Source: a virus
Reading direction: 5' to 3' (one strand)
DNA length: 43,448 nucleotides
IMG/VR virus record: IMGVR_UViG_3300046321_000209
Span: 1 to 43,448 of that record
Made by a program: the position numbers and the translations under genes
Part shown: positions 5,944 to 14,163 of the stretch, piece after piece
How positions within the stretch are numbered: position 1 is the stretch's first letter
Layout: each line of letters opens with the position of its first letter
Notes under the pieces: generated by a model
Databases searched by the model: none
Seen by the model: the letters and a program-made list of their open reading frames with translations, nothing else
Told to the model about the DNA's origin: nothing

Positions 5944-6939
5944 TCAATTAGTTTTAACCCAGTGTCCTAGTTTCATTCGAGCAGCAAATTCACTATCGAC
6001 TATGCCCTGGGCTATAGCTGTCTCTAAATACATGCTGCCATATTTGCACAGGGCTTCATTCAAGTCCCCACACGATCCAATATCAGGAAAGCTCAAGGTA
6101 AAGCCAGCAGCCAATGCTTGCTCAGCCATACACTTACCATTAACATCTTTATTCGGTACAATAATTTTCCGTCCTCGGACCTGTTTCAGTTTATGGATGT
6201 GATATTTCGAGAATGTGCTCCCAAGAAGAGCGATTCCATTCTCGACTGATAGCGCATCCAGCGCACCCTCACACACAACCAGATCTGAGTCGGAGAATAT
6301 TTTACTGGCGGTCAGGTTAAAAATGACATTCGTCTTCTGGTAGATTGGCGATTCCCATCGCTTGCGGTCGGGGGTGCCAGCGATATCACGACCCTGAAAG
6401 AATGTTGGTTGTTGTGTCGTGGGGCTCTTGCTTATTAATATTAGTCGATTCACCCACTTACCCGCTACTCTGTCTGTCACCATGAACTCCGATGAGTTCA
6501 GTTGTATTCTCCGAGAGTTCAAATAATCAACATACCGGCCGTCCAATTGCGTGTCCAGTGGTCTGAAGAACGTTGGAAGTTCGATTGTTGCAGGTTCACT
6601 GAGATCGGGGTGGACACTAGGACTAACAGTTAGTGGACTATCACTCGCGAATGCTGAGAATAACAGCGACTTACATTGATCAAGTATCCCAAATTCAGAG
6701 AGAACCTGAGCCATCTTTTCTGAGAACTGTCGAGAGCCAGGCTTGTATCCAGCAGTACTCGAGCAGTTGAAGCAGTGATAGCTACCTCCCCCACCTTCAA
6801 ATTTCCACCCACCACGAGTCTTTTTGTCACGACAAAGAGGGCAGTGGAGCGTGTACCAACCAGACGGGGAACGGGATCCTAGGATCCCGTTTGTGGACAG
6901 TATTTGTTCGAGTGAGTCACCAGAACTTAGGAGAACCAT
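5944..6939 (-). CDS. 61: DNA primase, T4 gp61-like
   Basis: This primase would make RNA primers for lagging-strand synthesis with the replicative helicase (T4 gp41 type). The N-terminus has a zinc ribbon, CPLC at residues 33-36 and CFNC at 56-59. A TOPRIM-type core follows near residues 215-275 with VVCEGALDALS (the catalytic Glu) and GRKIIVPNKDVNG (the acidic pair, here N-K-D). The length of 331 residues matches T4 gp61. The ClpP-like gene ends three bases upstream of the ATG. The downstream neighbour is the promoter-dense early region. Family assignment rests on the zinc ribbon plus TOPRIM order. Confidence 0.88.
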   Translation of the reverse strand: MVLLSSGDSLEQILSTNGILGSRSPSGWYTLHCPLCRDKKTRGGWKFEGGGGSYHCFNCSSTAGYKPGSRQFSEKMAQVLSEFGILDQCKSLLFSAFASDSPLTVSPSVHPDLSEPATIELPTFFRPLDTQLDGRYVDYLNSRRIQLNSSEFMVTDRVAGKWVNRLILISKSPTTQQPTFFQGRDIAGTPDRKRWESPIYQKTNVIFNLTASKIFSDSDLVVCEGALDALSVENGIALLGSTFSKYHIHKLKQVRGRKIIVPNKDVNGKCMAEQALAAGFTLSFPDIGSCGDLNEALCKYGSMYLETAIAQGIVDSEFAARMKLGHWVKTN

Positions 6940-6942
6940 AAT

Positions 6943-7623
6943 TTATTGTGTTTCCGAAATTTCTTGCGAGGGTTGAGTTTTAGGTGGCTTTGGAATCTTC
7001 TTGATTTTACTATCGCTTGAATTACCCTGCGCAGATTGTTTTGCAAGGTCTTTCAGTCGCTTCTCAATCAAATCAGACATCAACCAAAGCTCTTCACCAT
7101 TATCAATTTTCTTGATTTCTTCAGTTGTTAAGAACTTCGAACAAATTTTCTTGACTAAATTGGAGTACTGGCGCTTATATGCAACGATTTGGCGGTCAAC
7201 ATCCGAACTCTTGCCATAGAACCCACCACTGAATGTGTGGAACATCAACATTGTGCAATCATGTACCACATACTGATGCCCAGCTAAGAAAATAATTGCA
7301 GCCATACTACTTGCGCTGGAATCTAGAACTGTGGTTACGGTGGCACGAGATTCTGCAATTGCACTACAGATCGCAATTCCAGTGTCGAGCCGTCCACCAT
7401 CTGAATTGAGGTAGATTGTAATATCATCGTGAGCCTCGGCGGTACGGATCGTGTTGATCATTTCCACATAATTGCCCGGCGCGCCAATTGGACCATACAA
7501 GTAGTATGGGTGTTGCTTCACAGGGATTACCCGCGACAGACTCTGTTTGTATACAATGTTGATTGGCGCATCGACCTCATCTTCAATATCATCACCAGAT
7601 GTATTTTTTGAAATTTTATTCAT
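6943..7623 (-). CDS. ClpP-like serine protease
   Basis: The sequence follows the ClpP/crotonase-fold protease pattern: NSDGGRLDTG (compare SPGG), the nucleophile Ser106 in SSASSMAAIIFLAGH, and the catalytic His129 in LMFHTFSGG. The 23-residue Ser-His spacing is close to that of bacterial ClpP. The 45-residue C-terminus is a disordered, Lys/Pro/Ser-rich tail (KIPKPPKTQPSQEISETQ), longer than usual. ClpP normally needs a ClpX/ClpA unfoldase. None is encoded here, so it would act alone, dock to a host ATPase or process phage proteins. It lies directly upstream of primase rather than in the head cluster, so a prohead protease role is not indicated by context. The RBS is AGGAA. Confidence 0.85.
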   Translation of the reverse strand: MNKISKNTSGDDIEDEVDAPINIVYKQSLSRVIPVKQHPYYLYGPIGAPGNYVEMINTIRTAEAHDDITIYLNSDGGRLDTGIAICSAIAESRATVTTVLDSSASSMAAIIFLAGHQYVVHDCTMLMFHTFSGGFYGKSSDVDRQIVAYKRQYSNLVKKICSKFLTTEEIKKIDNGEELWLMSDLIEKRLKDLAKQSAQGNSSDSKIKKIPKPPKTQPSQEISETQ

Positions 7624-7661
7624 TCTCGCGCATTCCTTTGTGCCAATATAGGTGCAGTAAT

Positions 7662-8216
7662 TTAAGTTCTCGTGTAGTCGACGAAGACAAAATCATCTTC
7701 ATCAAACTCACCAACTTTATTTACAGGCACAAATTGCGAAGAAATTGCTTTAATAGGGTAGAACACATCACAATCATCAGTGTTTTTTACGACTGTCATA
7801 TAGCAGTGAGTGGTAAATGGCAATGTTTCCACGTAGAGGTAGTATCCGCCAATCACAAATACCGTTTCACCATCCTCCATGATGTTGACATCACGAAGTC
7901 GTCCTACACTGGGGATCTTGGTTGCGTGTTGAGGTGCGAAATCTTCGGTGTTGCTGACAACATAACACTTCCGGCCAGGTAGAAATTCTGTACCTTTTTC
8001 TTGTGCGATTCGCTCAATATCAAGGTACGTCTTTCGACCCATGACAACAGTGTGCCCATGAGTGAGTTCTTTGAACCGCTTTAGATCTTCACTGATGTAC
8101 CAGGGTTGTTTACCATCTTTGCCAATTCCACCATATGAATTGACACTGACAATGTGCTTGAATCCATTTTCAATAGTCAGTGCGTTGAGGGTGGGAGTTT
8201 GGGTTTGGAATATCAT
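7662..8216 (-). CDS. Dihydrofolate reductase
   Basis: Reduces dihydrofolate to tetrahydrofolate with NADPH, supporting dTMP synthesis. The family core is clear: GGIGKDGKQPWYISEDLKRF (Met20-type loop, Pro-Trp, and the acidic catalytic residue in SEDL), then HTVVMGRKTYLDI (the cofactor-binding Gly-Arg-Lys-Thr), and VFVIGGYYLYVETL (the GG motif). The length of 184 residues is normal. The first 15 residues precede the core strand. The ATG at 8216 immediately follows the TAA of the upstream 54-residue gene, suggesting translational coupling; no separate RBS is seen. No thymidylate synthase is present in this window. Confidence 0.93.
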   Translation of the reverse strand: MIFQTQTPTLNALTIENGFKHIVSVNSYGGIGKDGKQPWYISEDLKRFKELTHGHTVVMGRKTYLDIERIAQEKGTEFLPGRKCYVVSNTEDFAPQHATKIPSVGRLRDVNIMEDGETVFVIGGYYLYVETLPFTTHCYMTVVKNTDDCDVFYPIKAISSQFVPVNKVGEFDEDDFVFVDYTRT

Positions 8217-8381
8217 TTAATATGGGGTGTGGGGAATGTAAGTGGTTGTACCCACATTCGGGGGAACCGCAATGTTGTTCAATTGGTAGATTCTGTTTGT
8301 AGTAATAGAAGCATCGATCTCAATGAGTTCAGTGGTAAGTTGATCGAGTGGTGTAGGAAAATCAAATTCTAGTTGTGTCAT
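8217..8381 (-). CDS. Hypothetical small protein, 54 aa
   Basis: A short frame from ATG 8381 to TAA 8217 starts MTQLEFDFPTPLDQLTTELI and ends with a Pro/Thr-rich tail (GTTTYIPHTPY). It fits exactly between the Acb1-like gene (3-base gap) and the DHFR gene (its stop is directly followed by the DHFR ATG). This supports it as a genuine coupled gene. Function unknown. Confidence 0.6.
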   Translation of the reverse strand: MTQLEFDFPTPLDQLTTELIEIDASITTNRIYQLNNIAVPPNVGTTTYIPHTPY

Positions 8382-8384
8382 GGT

Positions 8385-8864
8385 TCACTCTTCCAGTTTG
8401 GAGTGGTATTCACTAGTAATCATAATTTTTGGTAGCGTCGAGATATCTGGTAGATCGCCGGACCACTCCTTGGAGAGAGTGATGTGGGGGCGATATTCGT
8501 CGTAGTCGTATTCAGCTCCATGGTCCATATATTCACTGAAGCGCTGCGATGCGTATGGGCAATCCACGAGTACCACAAGCAGTTTGGTCTTAGAGTTAGT
8601 AGTCTCAAATACATCAAACTTAATCGGTACGGCTTCCACATTCTCTAGGTCAACACCAAGGGTGGTCCAATCATACTCGAACGGGGTCTTAGAATATGCA
8701 GTCGTAATATGCAGATCGTGCTCTTCATCTACCTCAATATTATGGTTGAGTGCCCACTTCTCGATGGCAGCAGTACTGGTAGCACTTAGTGAGAGTGCGG
8801 CATAATCCCCGGCGGGTTTCTTCGCTTCTAGTAGCAACTGGAGCTTCTTAATAAACTCAAACAT
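8385..8864 (-). CDS. 2H phosphoesterase, Acb1-like (candidate anti-CBASS)
   Basis: The protein has the two H-x-T/S motifs of 2H phosphoesterases: H52-I-T54 in DLHITTAYS and H127-I-T129 in YRPHITLS. The size (159 aa) and the sequence around the second motif (GAEYDYDEYRPHITLSKEW) closely resemble my memory of T4 gene 57B (Acb1, about 152 aa). That enzyme hydrolyses the cyclic oligonucleotide signals of CBASS and so blocks host abortive defence. The N-terminal helix (FIKKLQLLLEAK) is also like the T4 protein. The general 2H assignment is firm. The Acb1 subfamily call is a family-level inference, and a tRNA/RNA-processing 2H enzyme is the alternative. It overlaps the exonuclease gene by 8 bases. 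Confidence 0.78.
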   Translation of the reverse strand: MFEFIKKLQLLLEAKKPAGDYAALSLSATSTAAIEKWALNHNIEVDEEHDLHITTAYSKTPFEYDWTTLGVDLENVEAVPIKFDVFETTNSKTKLLVVLVDCPYASQRFSEYMDHGAEYDYDEYRPHITLSKEWSGDLPDISTLPKIMITSEYHSKLEE

Positions 8865-9441
8865 TTGAATCTAGCGCCTTAGTGAAAACTTTCTTAATCA
8901 TGCGGACCGCTTTAAGCGCTGCACGTGCGTCTTCGAGTGCATTGTGCTTATCACGGATCACATTGAACATTTCGAACAGCTCATTCGAATCTTTCGTGTT
9001 GTATAATACACTCCCGACAGAGTGAGAATCGATGCTGTGCCCCGATAACTTAATTGCCATATCGTACTTGTTGAACCACTGAGCGATGAAGTGGCGATCA
9101 AAAGTATCTACGTTGTGCCCACCTAGTGTGAGTGCTTTGTTAGTATCGAAGTTGTTACCTAGGAATTCACAGAAGGTAGTGAGTGCTTCTTCTTCAGATA
9201 CTCCGTGTTCACTAAGGTGATCCTTGGACATACCATGAACAGCCTGTGCTTCGCTGCTCCATGCACTTGTGCCGTTGTAGTGAATCTCGACGTAGAATGT
9301 ATTACCTTCTGCCCAATTTTTAGAATCAGTGACTACTGCACCTAGTGATACAATTTGATATTCATAGTCGTTACTCCGATCCATCACCGTGCCTCGACTA
9401 TATCCACTAGTCTCGACGTCCAAAAATAGTACTTTGCTCAT
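8857..9441 (-). CDS. DEDDh 3'-5' exonuclease, DnaQ-like
   Basis: A single-domain exonuclease. The first acidic pair is in VLFLDVETSG (D8, E10), the second Asp is in GGHNVDTFDRHF, and the His-x(4)-Asp motif is in HNALEDARAA, giving the DEDDh set. The length of 194 residues fits DnaQ/RNase T-like enzymes. It could act as a proofreading, RNA-degrading or end-trimming exonuclease; the polymerase in this window carries its own exonuclease domain. It lies just downstream of the homing endonuclease gene and overlaps the Acb1-like gene. Confidence 0.85.
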   Translation of the reverse strand: MSKVLFLDVETSGYSRGTVMDRSNDYEYQIVSLGAVVTDSKNWAEGNTFYVEIHYNGTSAWSSEAQAVHGMSKDHLSEHGVSEEEALTTFCEFLGNNFDTNKALTLGGHNVDTFDRHFIAQWFNKYDMAIKLSGHSIDSHSVGSVLYNTKDSNELFEMFNVIRDKHNALEDARAALKAVRMIKKVFTKALDSNV

Positions 9442-9485
9442 ATGTTGTTAATATCTCTCGAAAGGTTGGTTTATCGCACTCACAA

Positions 9486-11465
9486 TTACGAATGTGGTGG
9501 CCAGACAAATTTAAGTTGCCCCGAATCATATATTTTTGAGTACTTGTTGGCAAACATAATTTCTTCTTCCGTCATTGTGACTGGACAGTCTGGAAATAAC
9601 GCCCTCAACTTATGCTTTTGATATTTTAACCGCGACTCTAGTGTTATACAATCTTTTGTGTACCAATAATTAGGAGCCGTGGCGCCGCAATAACCAAACC
9701 CCATTTTTGCATACACTTTGCCGTCACTCCATCTCCTGTTTGCATATGACACTACAGAGGTTGGCTGATGCTCTTGTACAAAATGCTTAAACATTTTAGA
9801 CATTCCCCCCACCACCGTGTGATGCAGAATAGTACACGATCTCAACAGCTCCCACTGCACAGATTTATCGTACCTGGATCGACCAAATGACATTACAGAA
9901 ACTAACTCGCCACAATTGAGCAGCGCTACATTAACTACATTCCCAACACATTTACCCTGTAAGTGATTTTTATCAAAAAACTCATCTGCAGTGCGTTTAT
10001 CGACTGTTGTTATTGTAGTGTGCCTGCCAAAGATTTTAATAGAGTGTCCGAGTGAGTTGGCGATGACTGATTTCCATTTGGGATTATTTGCGGCATCAGT
10101 CCACTCTGCATCCCAAATGTGGAATAACTTCAAACCAGCGGATGAGCAGGCTTCTGTTTTTTGTACGTGTCTAGTTGCATTGTGTGTATCGCGTGGTACA
10201 TTCGATGAGTGCCAATATACACCATTCAACTCAAATGCTGCTTTTTTGTCGACGCACAACACATCCAGTTCTTTTCGATTCAGAACAACTCTATCATTCG
10301 GAACAGACGTAGGGCACAACGATTGAATATACGCGAACAATTCCTTTTCTGGCTTTGATGTCCCTCCTTGACACTTGATGCACCCAACATTGAACAAGCG
10401 ATAATTATTGAATGTTGGATGAAACAGCCCATGTGTGGCACAGCGGATGTTAATTTTTGTGTTGATGCCTACCCAATCCTGAGGGGACACAATCTCATGT
10501 GTATGTCCTCTGGTGTCGGGCAGTAAAATCAACTTCAAGTATTTTTGATACGAACCACTTTTTAATTCGGTTTCACGTTCTACTTTGGTTCGATATTCAA
10601 TCCCGTACATATCACAATATTTTGCAACAGTAAGGTCACTAACCCCGAGCTGCTTCGATACACCTGCCAGGGAATTACCGGTCATCATTTCAGCAAGTAG
10701 TGTAGCATCTAACAGTGCAGGAACGCGTATGGTGAGTGCGTCTGTTGGTGTATTTCGCGATATCTCTCGTCTATGAGGCAACTGTGCGTGATATGGCACT
10801 CCAAAACGCTTAATATTGTATTGTTCCTTTGAATATTTGGTGTCTTCATCTGGCCGTGTTATCCCACATTGCTGCAATGCGAGATTGATAGCAATATAAG
10901 TGACATTCCCCAGTAGTTCCGCAATTTCACTACACATCAACCTATCTATACAGTACAGTTGGCGCAATTCCTCTTCAAATACTCCAGCTATTGAATACCT
11001 GGAAATTCCAAGTTGCCGCAGCCTGTGTTGTATAGCTGCATGGGACAATGAGGTTATCTGCCCTACATCTGCACAAGATTTCCCAGCCTTCAACCACCCC
11101 TTCACAGTAGCGCGGTCTGGAATCACATCGACAGCTCTTGTGCGGCCGGTTGGGCGACGTGACGGAGATAGTATTTGTTCAGTAGTATGGGCACCTATAC
11201 CAAATTTTTCCTGAACTTTAGTGAACGTCAAGTTATCTACAGTGTACGCAACCACCACACGCTGTACAAACGCTGGATGGTCATTTCGCTTACTGATGTT
11301 ACACTTGCTAAGTGCTTTTCGTACCGTGGGTGTACCGACAGGTAACTCACAGCATATTTTCACTTGCTCGACAGTCAACCTATCAACGTTGAGCAGCCAA
11401 TCGATCAATCCAATATTTTTCTCTACAAACTCGTATGCGGATGCACATCGAGTCGAATCAAACAA
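9486..11465 (-). CDS. Large homing endonuclease with helix-turn-helix array
   Basis: A free-standing homing endonuclease of the EDxHD/Vsr-like type is the best reading. Numbering is from a TTG at 11465. The N-terminal 250 residues contain at least four helix-turn-helix-like units (for example SHAAIQHRLRQLGISR and SDLTVAKYCDMYGIEY). Next comes a C..H..C..C zinc-like motif (GCIKC). A nuclease core follows at about 371-455: KPEKELFAYIQ, ELDVLCVDKKAAFELNGVYWH, LKLFHIWDAEW. A GNAT-like C-terminal domain spans about 490-600 (NVALLNCGELVSVMSFGRS). The frame is open to an ATG at 11618, but that start would overlap the dCTP deaminase gene by 161 bases. A start near the deaminase stop is more likely. 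The gene separates the deaminase and exonuclease genes, as expected for an invading selfish gene. Confidence 0.82.
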   Translation of the reverse strand: MFDSTRCASAYEFVEKNIGLIDWLLNVDRLTVEQVKICCELPVGTPTVRKALSKCNISKRNDHPAFVQRVVVAYTVDNLTFTKVQEKFGIGAHTTEQILSPSRRPTGRTRAVDVIPDRATVKGWLKAGKSCADVGQITSLSHAAIQHRLRQLGISRYSIAGVFEEELRQLYCIDRLMCSEIAELLGNVTYIAINLALQQCGITRPDEDTKYSKEQYNIKRFGVPYHAQLPHRREISRNTPTDALTIRVPALLDATLLAEMMTGNSLAGVSKQLGVSDLTVAKYCDMYGIEYRTKVERETELKSGSYQKYLKLILLPDTRGHTHEIVSPQDWVGINTKINIRCATHGLFHPTFNNYRLFNVGCIKCQGGTSKPEKELFAYIQSLCPTSVPNDRVVLNRKELDVLCVDKKAAFELNGVYWHSSNVPRDTHNATRHVQKTEACSSAGLKLFHIWDAEWTDAANNPKWKSVIANSLGHSIKIFGRHTTITTVDKRTADEFFDKNHLQGKCVGNVVNVALLNCGELVSVMSFGRSRYDKSVQWELLRSCTILHHTVVGGMSKMFKHFVQEHQPTSVVSYANRRWSDGKVYAKMGFGYCGATAPNYWYTKDCITLESRLKYQKHKLRALFPDCPVTMTEEEIMFANKYSKIYDSGQLKFVWPPHS

Positions 11466-12003
11466 TACCAGCTCTGGTGGTCCAATCTGAGTCGAGTGAG
11501 TGATTGTATCCGCCTGAATATTCTCCAACACTATCAGACTTGACGAACAGGATCTGGCCAACCCTTGTTCCTGGGGCGATGTGTGCTGTTGGTCCATTAT
11601 TGTGTAAGCTAAATCCAATGTGGCCGGTGTATTTACTGTCGTACAGCCCAGACGTTAAAAATATACCGTTTCTGTTAAGAGTAGACCGAACGACTAGTAG
11701 TGCTGCCACCTGGGTGGGGATATTCAAATACATATTAGACAAGCAGTCTACAGTACAACCTGCAGGTATTTGCAGTGATTCTATCCCATCAACATTCTGT
11801 TTTGGTGTAATCTGTGTTGTTGACCGCATTTTTTTATGTGAATTACTTAACCGGAACTCGTCGAGGGTGTTGAAATAAAATGCTTTATCTAACGTAAAAT
11901 CTAAAGCATTGGGTTGGATACTGTTGGTACTCAACCAATCGTATGTTGCATCTGTGTGGGTGATCCAACCTTCAGCAATTGCCGTCTTAGGAGATATGAT
12001 CAT
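11458..12003 (-). CDS. dCTP deaminase / dUTPase-family enzyme
   Basis: A trimeric dUTPase-fold enzyme that converts dCTP to dUTP or dUTP to dUMP. Visible motifs are QPNALDFTLDKAF near the N-terminus, VVRSTLNRNGIFL (the phosphate-binding Arg-Ser), SGLYDSKYTGHIGFSLHN (the nucleotide-binding Asp/Tyr/Gly motif), APGTRVGQILFV and YSGGYNH near the C-terminus. The length of 181 residues and motif order fit Dcd better than a short dUTPase, but I cannot decide between the two activities. The start overlaps the DpdA-like stop (ATGA). The downstream end overlaps the start of the homing endonuclease gene. Confidence 0.85.
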   Translation of the reverse strand: MIISPKTAIAEGWITHTDATYDWLSTNSIQPNALDFTLDKAFYFNTLDEFRLSNSHKKMRSTTQITPKQNVDGIESLQIPAGCTVDCLSNMYLNIPTQVAALLVVRSTLNRNGIFLTSGLYDSKYTGHIGFSLHNNGPTAHIAPGTRVGQILFVKSDSVGEYSGGYNHSLDSDWTTRAGIV

Positions 12004-12851
12004 TTTTGATAGTGGTTGAATGTATTTGAGATGATGCTTAGATTGTGGTCGATAATACTAGTATCTTTATTGGTGTGTGTTTGGAAGTTGACTTCTGGCA
12101 CGTACTTCTTCTCAACTGGTGCCCACGATTCGGTGAACTGATTATACGGTAAACCACAATGTCCAAGCCACACGGGATTAGAGCTATCAAGAGTGTCGAC
12201 CAGCCCCATTCCTAGTAGTGCTGGTAATTCTAGACCCGGATTGAGCAATCCCAACCAGTGAATATGCTTGTGGTAGAATGCCTCAGTGCGCTTAGCGTCT
12301 TGTCGAAGCCAATTGCTGATACGGTCTGCTGCCACAACACGAACATACGATTTTGGAATATTTGGAATAGCGATTGGATGAGCAAGAATAGACATTCCAA
12401 TTACGTCGATGTCTGTATTAAACAGCGCCCACTCAAAACTGCGCAACCAACCATCCCAGTCGCCTGGAGCACTTTGGGGTACATAAAATGTCTTAAATCC
12501 CGCCGTGCGAAATACTGGAATATATTTTTTTGCTGCATCAATTGTAATATTAGCACTTTGCCCAGGATAGTCCGGCAATACCAAGATGTCAGCTCTCACA
12601 TCTCGGCCGATTTGAATTAGACGGTCGGGATTGTATGGGATTCCCAATTCGAATGCTCCATTATCTGCGATATATGTTTCATTTGGTAATTTAGAATTCT
12701 TGTAGAATTCTACATATTCAGGGTCGTAGTATACAGACTGAGGATCGATCAGGTGAGCCAACAACAAGTGGAAATCTGACTTGTTGTGGCGAGCATACTT
12801 CGACAGATATGCTGTCGGTGCGATTGTGCAGAATTGAGGATTATGTTTCAT
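12000..12851 (-). CDS. DpdA-like 7-deazaguanine DNA transglycosylase
   Basis: The protein resembles the TIM-barrel tRNA-guanine transglycosylase relatives found in phages (DpdA). These swap guanine in DNA for a 7-deazaguanine derivative. Features, numbered from ATG 12851: ADNGAFELG (D63), LVLPDYPGQ (D94), FYVPQSAPGDWDGW, DVIGMSILAHP, HIHWLGLLNPGLELP (198-210) and VDTLDSSNPVW (219-229), the position of the nucleophilic Asp in TGT enzymes. FolE and QueD, two enzymes of preQ0 synthesis, are encoded at 19.5-20.8 kb and support the role. QueE and QueC are not in this window. A start at 12860 is also possible. A tRNA rather than DNA substrate cannot be excluded. Confidence 0.75.
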   Translation of the reverse strand: MKHNPQFCTIAPTAYLSKYARHNKSDFHLLLAHLIDPQSVYYDPEYVEFYKNSKLPNETYIADNGAFELGIPYNPDRLIQIGRDVRADILVLPDYPGQSANITIDAAKKYIPVFRTAGFKTFYVPQSAPGDWDGWLRSFEWALFNTDIDVIGMSILAHPIAIPNIPKSYVRVVAADRISNWLRQDAKRTEAFYHKHIHWLGLLNPGLELPALLGMGLVDTLDSSNPVWLGHCGLPYNQFTESWAPVEKKYVPEVNFQTHTNKDTSIIDHNLSIISNTFNHYQK

Positions 12852-13074
12852 GTTTAGCATCAGGGGTAATTAACTTCTTAGCAATTGCTGCCATCTTGGT
12901 GACCGTCGTGGTATCAAACAGGCCCGGAAACATGACAACTCCATCAACCACTATACACTTAGTCTGTTTTGTGTTTCTCAGGTTGATCAAAAATAATTCT
13001 ACATCACACTCTGGAAGTTGATATTGGATTTTTTTCCGAAGTGTTGCGAACTCGATTACTGTGCGTGATTGCAT
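12841..13074 (-). CDS. Hypothetical protein, 77 aa
   Basis: An unrecognised small protein with a beta-strand/helix pattern (CIVVDGVVMFPGLF, then TVTKMAAIAKKL). The ATG at 13074 directly abuts the stop of the upstream gene, and its end overlaps the DpdA-like start by about 11 bases. It is part of the long overlapping operon that begins at 14163. Confidence 0.65.
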   Translation of the reverse strand: MQSRTVIEFATLRKKIQYQLPECDVELFLINLRNTKQTKCIVVDGVVMFPGLFDTTTVTKMAAIAKKLITPDAKHET

Positions 13075-13455
13075 TTATACCTTGCGTCCCATTGTTGAAA
13101 AATCATTACGATCGGTAATTACCTGATAAGCTCCTTTATTACAAATTGGAGCTATCGTTACTACTGAGGTGAGTTGTTTGCTGTGAATTGGTTTGGTACC
13201 GTTCCCTACCTGTGAACCAAAAGACTTGATTTTGGTTGTGCTTGATTCTCTCGGTGGTGATGAAAAGAGTGCTCCAATCCAAGGTACCTTATAGTCGGTT
13301 AGTGGCTTTTTAGGAGCGTGGGTTGCAGTAATTTTATCCCACGAAGTTTGTAACTCTCGCTGAGCTTTAGTTAGTTTCTTTGGGCGGGGTGATGTAGATT
13401 TGATCATGGTAGTGCGTGTACCATACACCAGTATCATACCTGGTTTCAACCTCAC
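13075..13455 (-). CDS. Conserved-type phage protein (KAQRELQxSWD family), 126 aa
   Basis: The segment LTKAQRELQTSWDKITATHA followed by a basic, low-complexity middle and an end with HSKQLTSVVTIAP and NDFSTMGRKV matches a small-protein pattern I know from many phages. The family has no assigned function. The GTG at 13455 overlaps the upstream TGA (GTGA). Internal ATGs exist, one of them directly before KSTSPRPKKLTKAQRE, so the N-terminus is uncertain by up to 17 residues. The length and pattern suggest a basic, partly disordered protein, possibly nucleic-acid associated. Confidence 0.65.
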   Translation of the reverse strand: MRLKPGMILVYGTRTTMIKSTSPRPKKLTKAQRELQTSWDKITATHAPKKPLTDYKVPWIGALFSSPPRESSTTKIKSFGSQVGNGTKPIHSKQLTSVVTIAPICNKGAYQVITDRNDFSTMGRKV

Positions 13456-13772
13456 CAGGTATTGACTGTAGTCGGAGTATTGAGTGCTGCTTGTTGCTCG
13501 ATCAACTTTTTCTTTTCGGCGATTTCACTTGCTCTATCGAAGGCCGACGAATCTAGCATCTTCAGCGTACCGATCGCACGAAGTCTTGTCATACCACCAA
13601 GTACCGGATTAGTCGATAAACAATCTGCTAACAGCAACTCATATAGTTTGATGCGCTGGCCAATTTGTATCTGAGTTATCTGTTCGGGGGGTAGCGCGTA
13701 TAATGCGATGACTAGTTTGTACCACGCAAAAAATGTTGCTGGAGATAGAATCAGCTTAGTCTGATAGACCAT
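13452..13772 (-). CDS. Hypothetical protein, 106 aa
   Basis: An unrecognised all-helical protein. Residues 8-30 (SPATFFAWYKLVIALYALPP) are hydrophobic with aromatic residues, but not a clear transmembrane helix. The middle is amphipathic (QRIKLYELLLADCL) and the C-terminus charged (ASEIAEKKKLIEQQAA). The start overlaps the previous gene by 17 bases and the stop overlaps the next GTG start. Confidence 0.65.
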   Translation of the reverse strand: MVYQTKLILSPATFFAWYKLVIALYALPPEQITQIQIGQRIKLYELLLADCLSTNPVLGGMTRLRAIGTLKMLDSSAFDRASEIAEKKKLIEQQAALNTPTTVNTW

Positions 13773-14163
13773 TGATTTTTACAAATGTTAACTTATCACG
13801 CGGATCTCCAATGCTCCATACTTCAACTGACTGCTCCCCATCAACACTCTTCTTGGCTAAATTTTGGATGTCTGTTGCTGCCATAATAGCCGCGTACACA
13901 GTGTCGCTTTGTTTAGCCAACAAATTTCGTTTGTATATCCAGAGTTCTGTATATCTATTGGCGTCTTCTTTGCGTTTGTACACCAAGTGAGCATCTTTGA
14001 CTACCCGGATCGTACCTTGGCGGTTCAGGTCTTCTGGTGAGGGGATTTCTGTGTCGTCAGAGTCACCTTCATTAGATAGTGTAGGCTCTTTCGAGAGTTG
14101 AGTTGAAGTGAGCTGCGTAAAAGATACCAGTTCTGCCTCGTGTAGGATTTGTTTGATACGCAT
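13756..14163 (-). CDS. Hypothetical protein, 135 aa, first gene of the operon
   Basis: An unrecognised protein with an N-terminal helix (MRIKQILHEAELV), an acidic, probably disordered middle (NEGDSDDTEIPSPEDL) and a C-terminal alpha/beta region (YTELWIYKRNLLA to TFVKINGLSD). The opening resembles T4-like virion or accessory proteins that begin with a short amphipathic helix, but this is weak evidence. It starts the overlapping series running down to the dCTP deaminase and lies opposite the plus-strand gene at 14274. Confidence 0.65.
   Translation of the reverse strand: MRIKQILHEAELVSFTQLTSTQLSKEPTLSNEGDSDDTEIPSPEDLNRQGTIRVVKDAHLVYKRKEDANRYTELWIYKRNLLAKQSDTVYAAIMAATDIQNLAKKSVDGEQSVEVWSIGDPRDKLTFVKINGLSD

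Noticed and set aside
11466-11618. N-terminal extension of the homing endonuclease into the dCTP deaminase gene
   Set aside because: The extension would be translated entirely from DNA encoding conserved Dcd motifs; a start near the deaminase stop is more economical.
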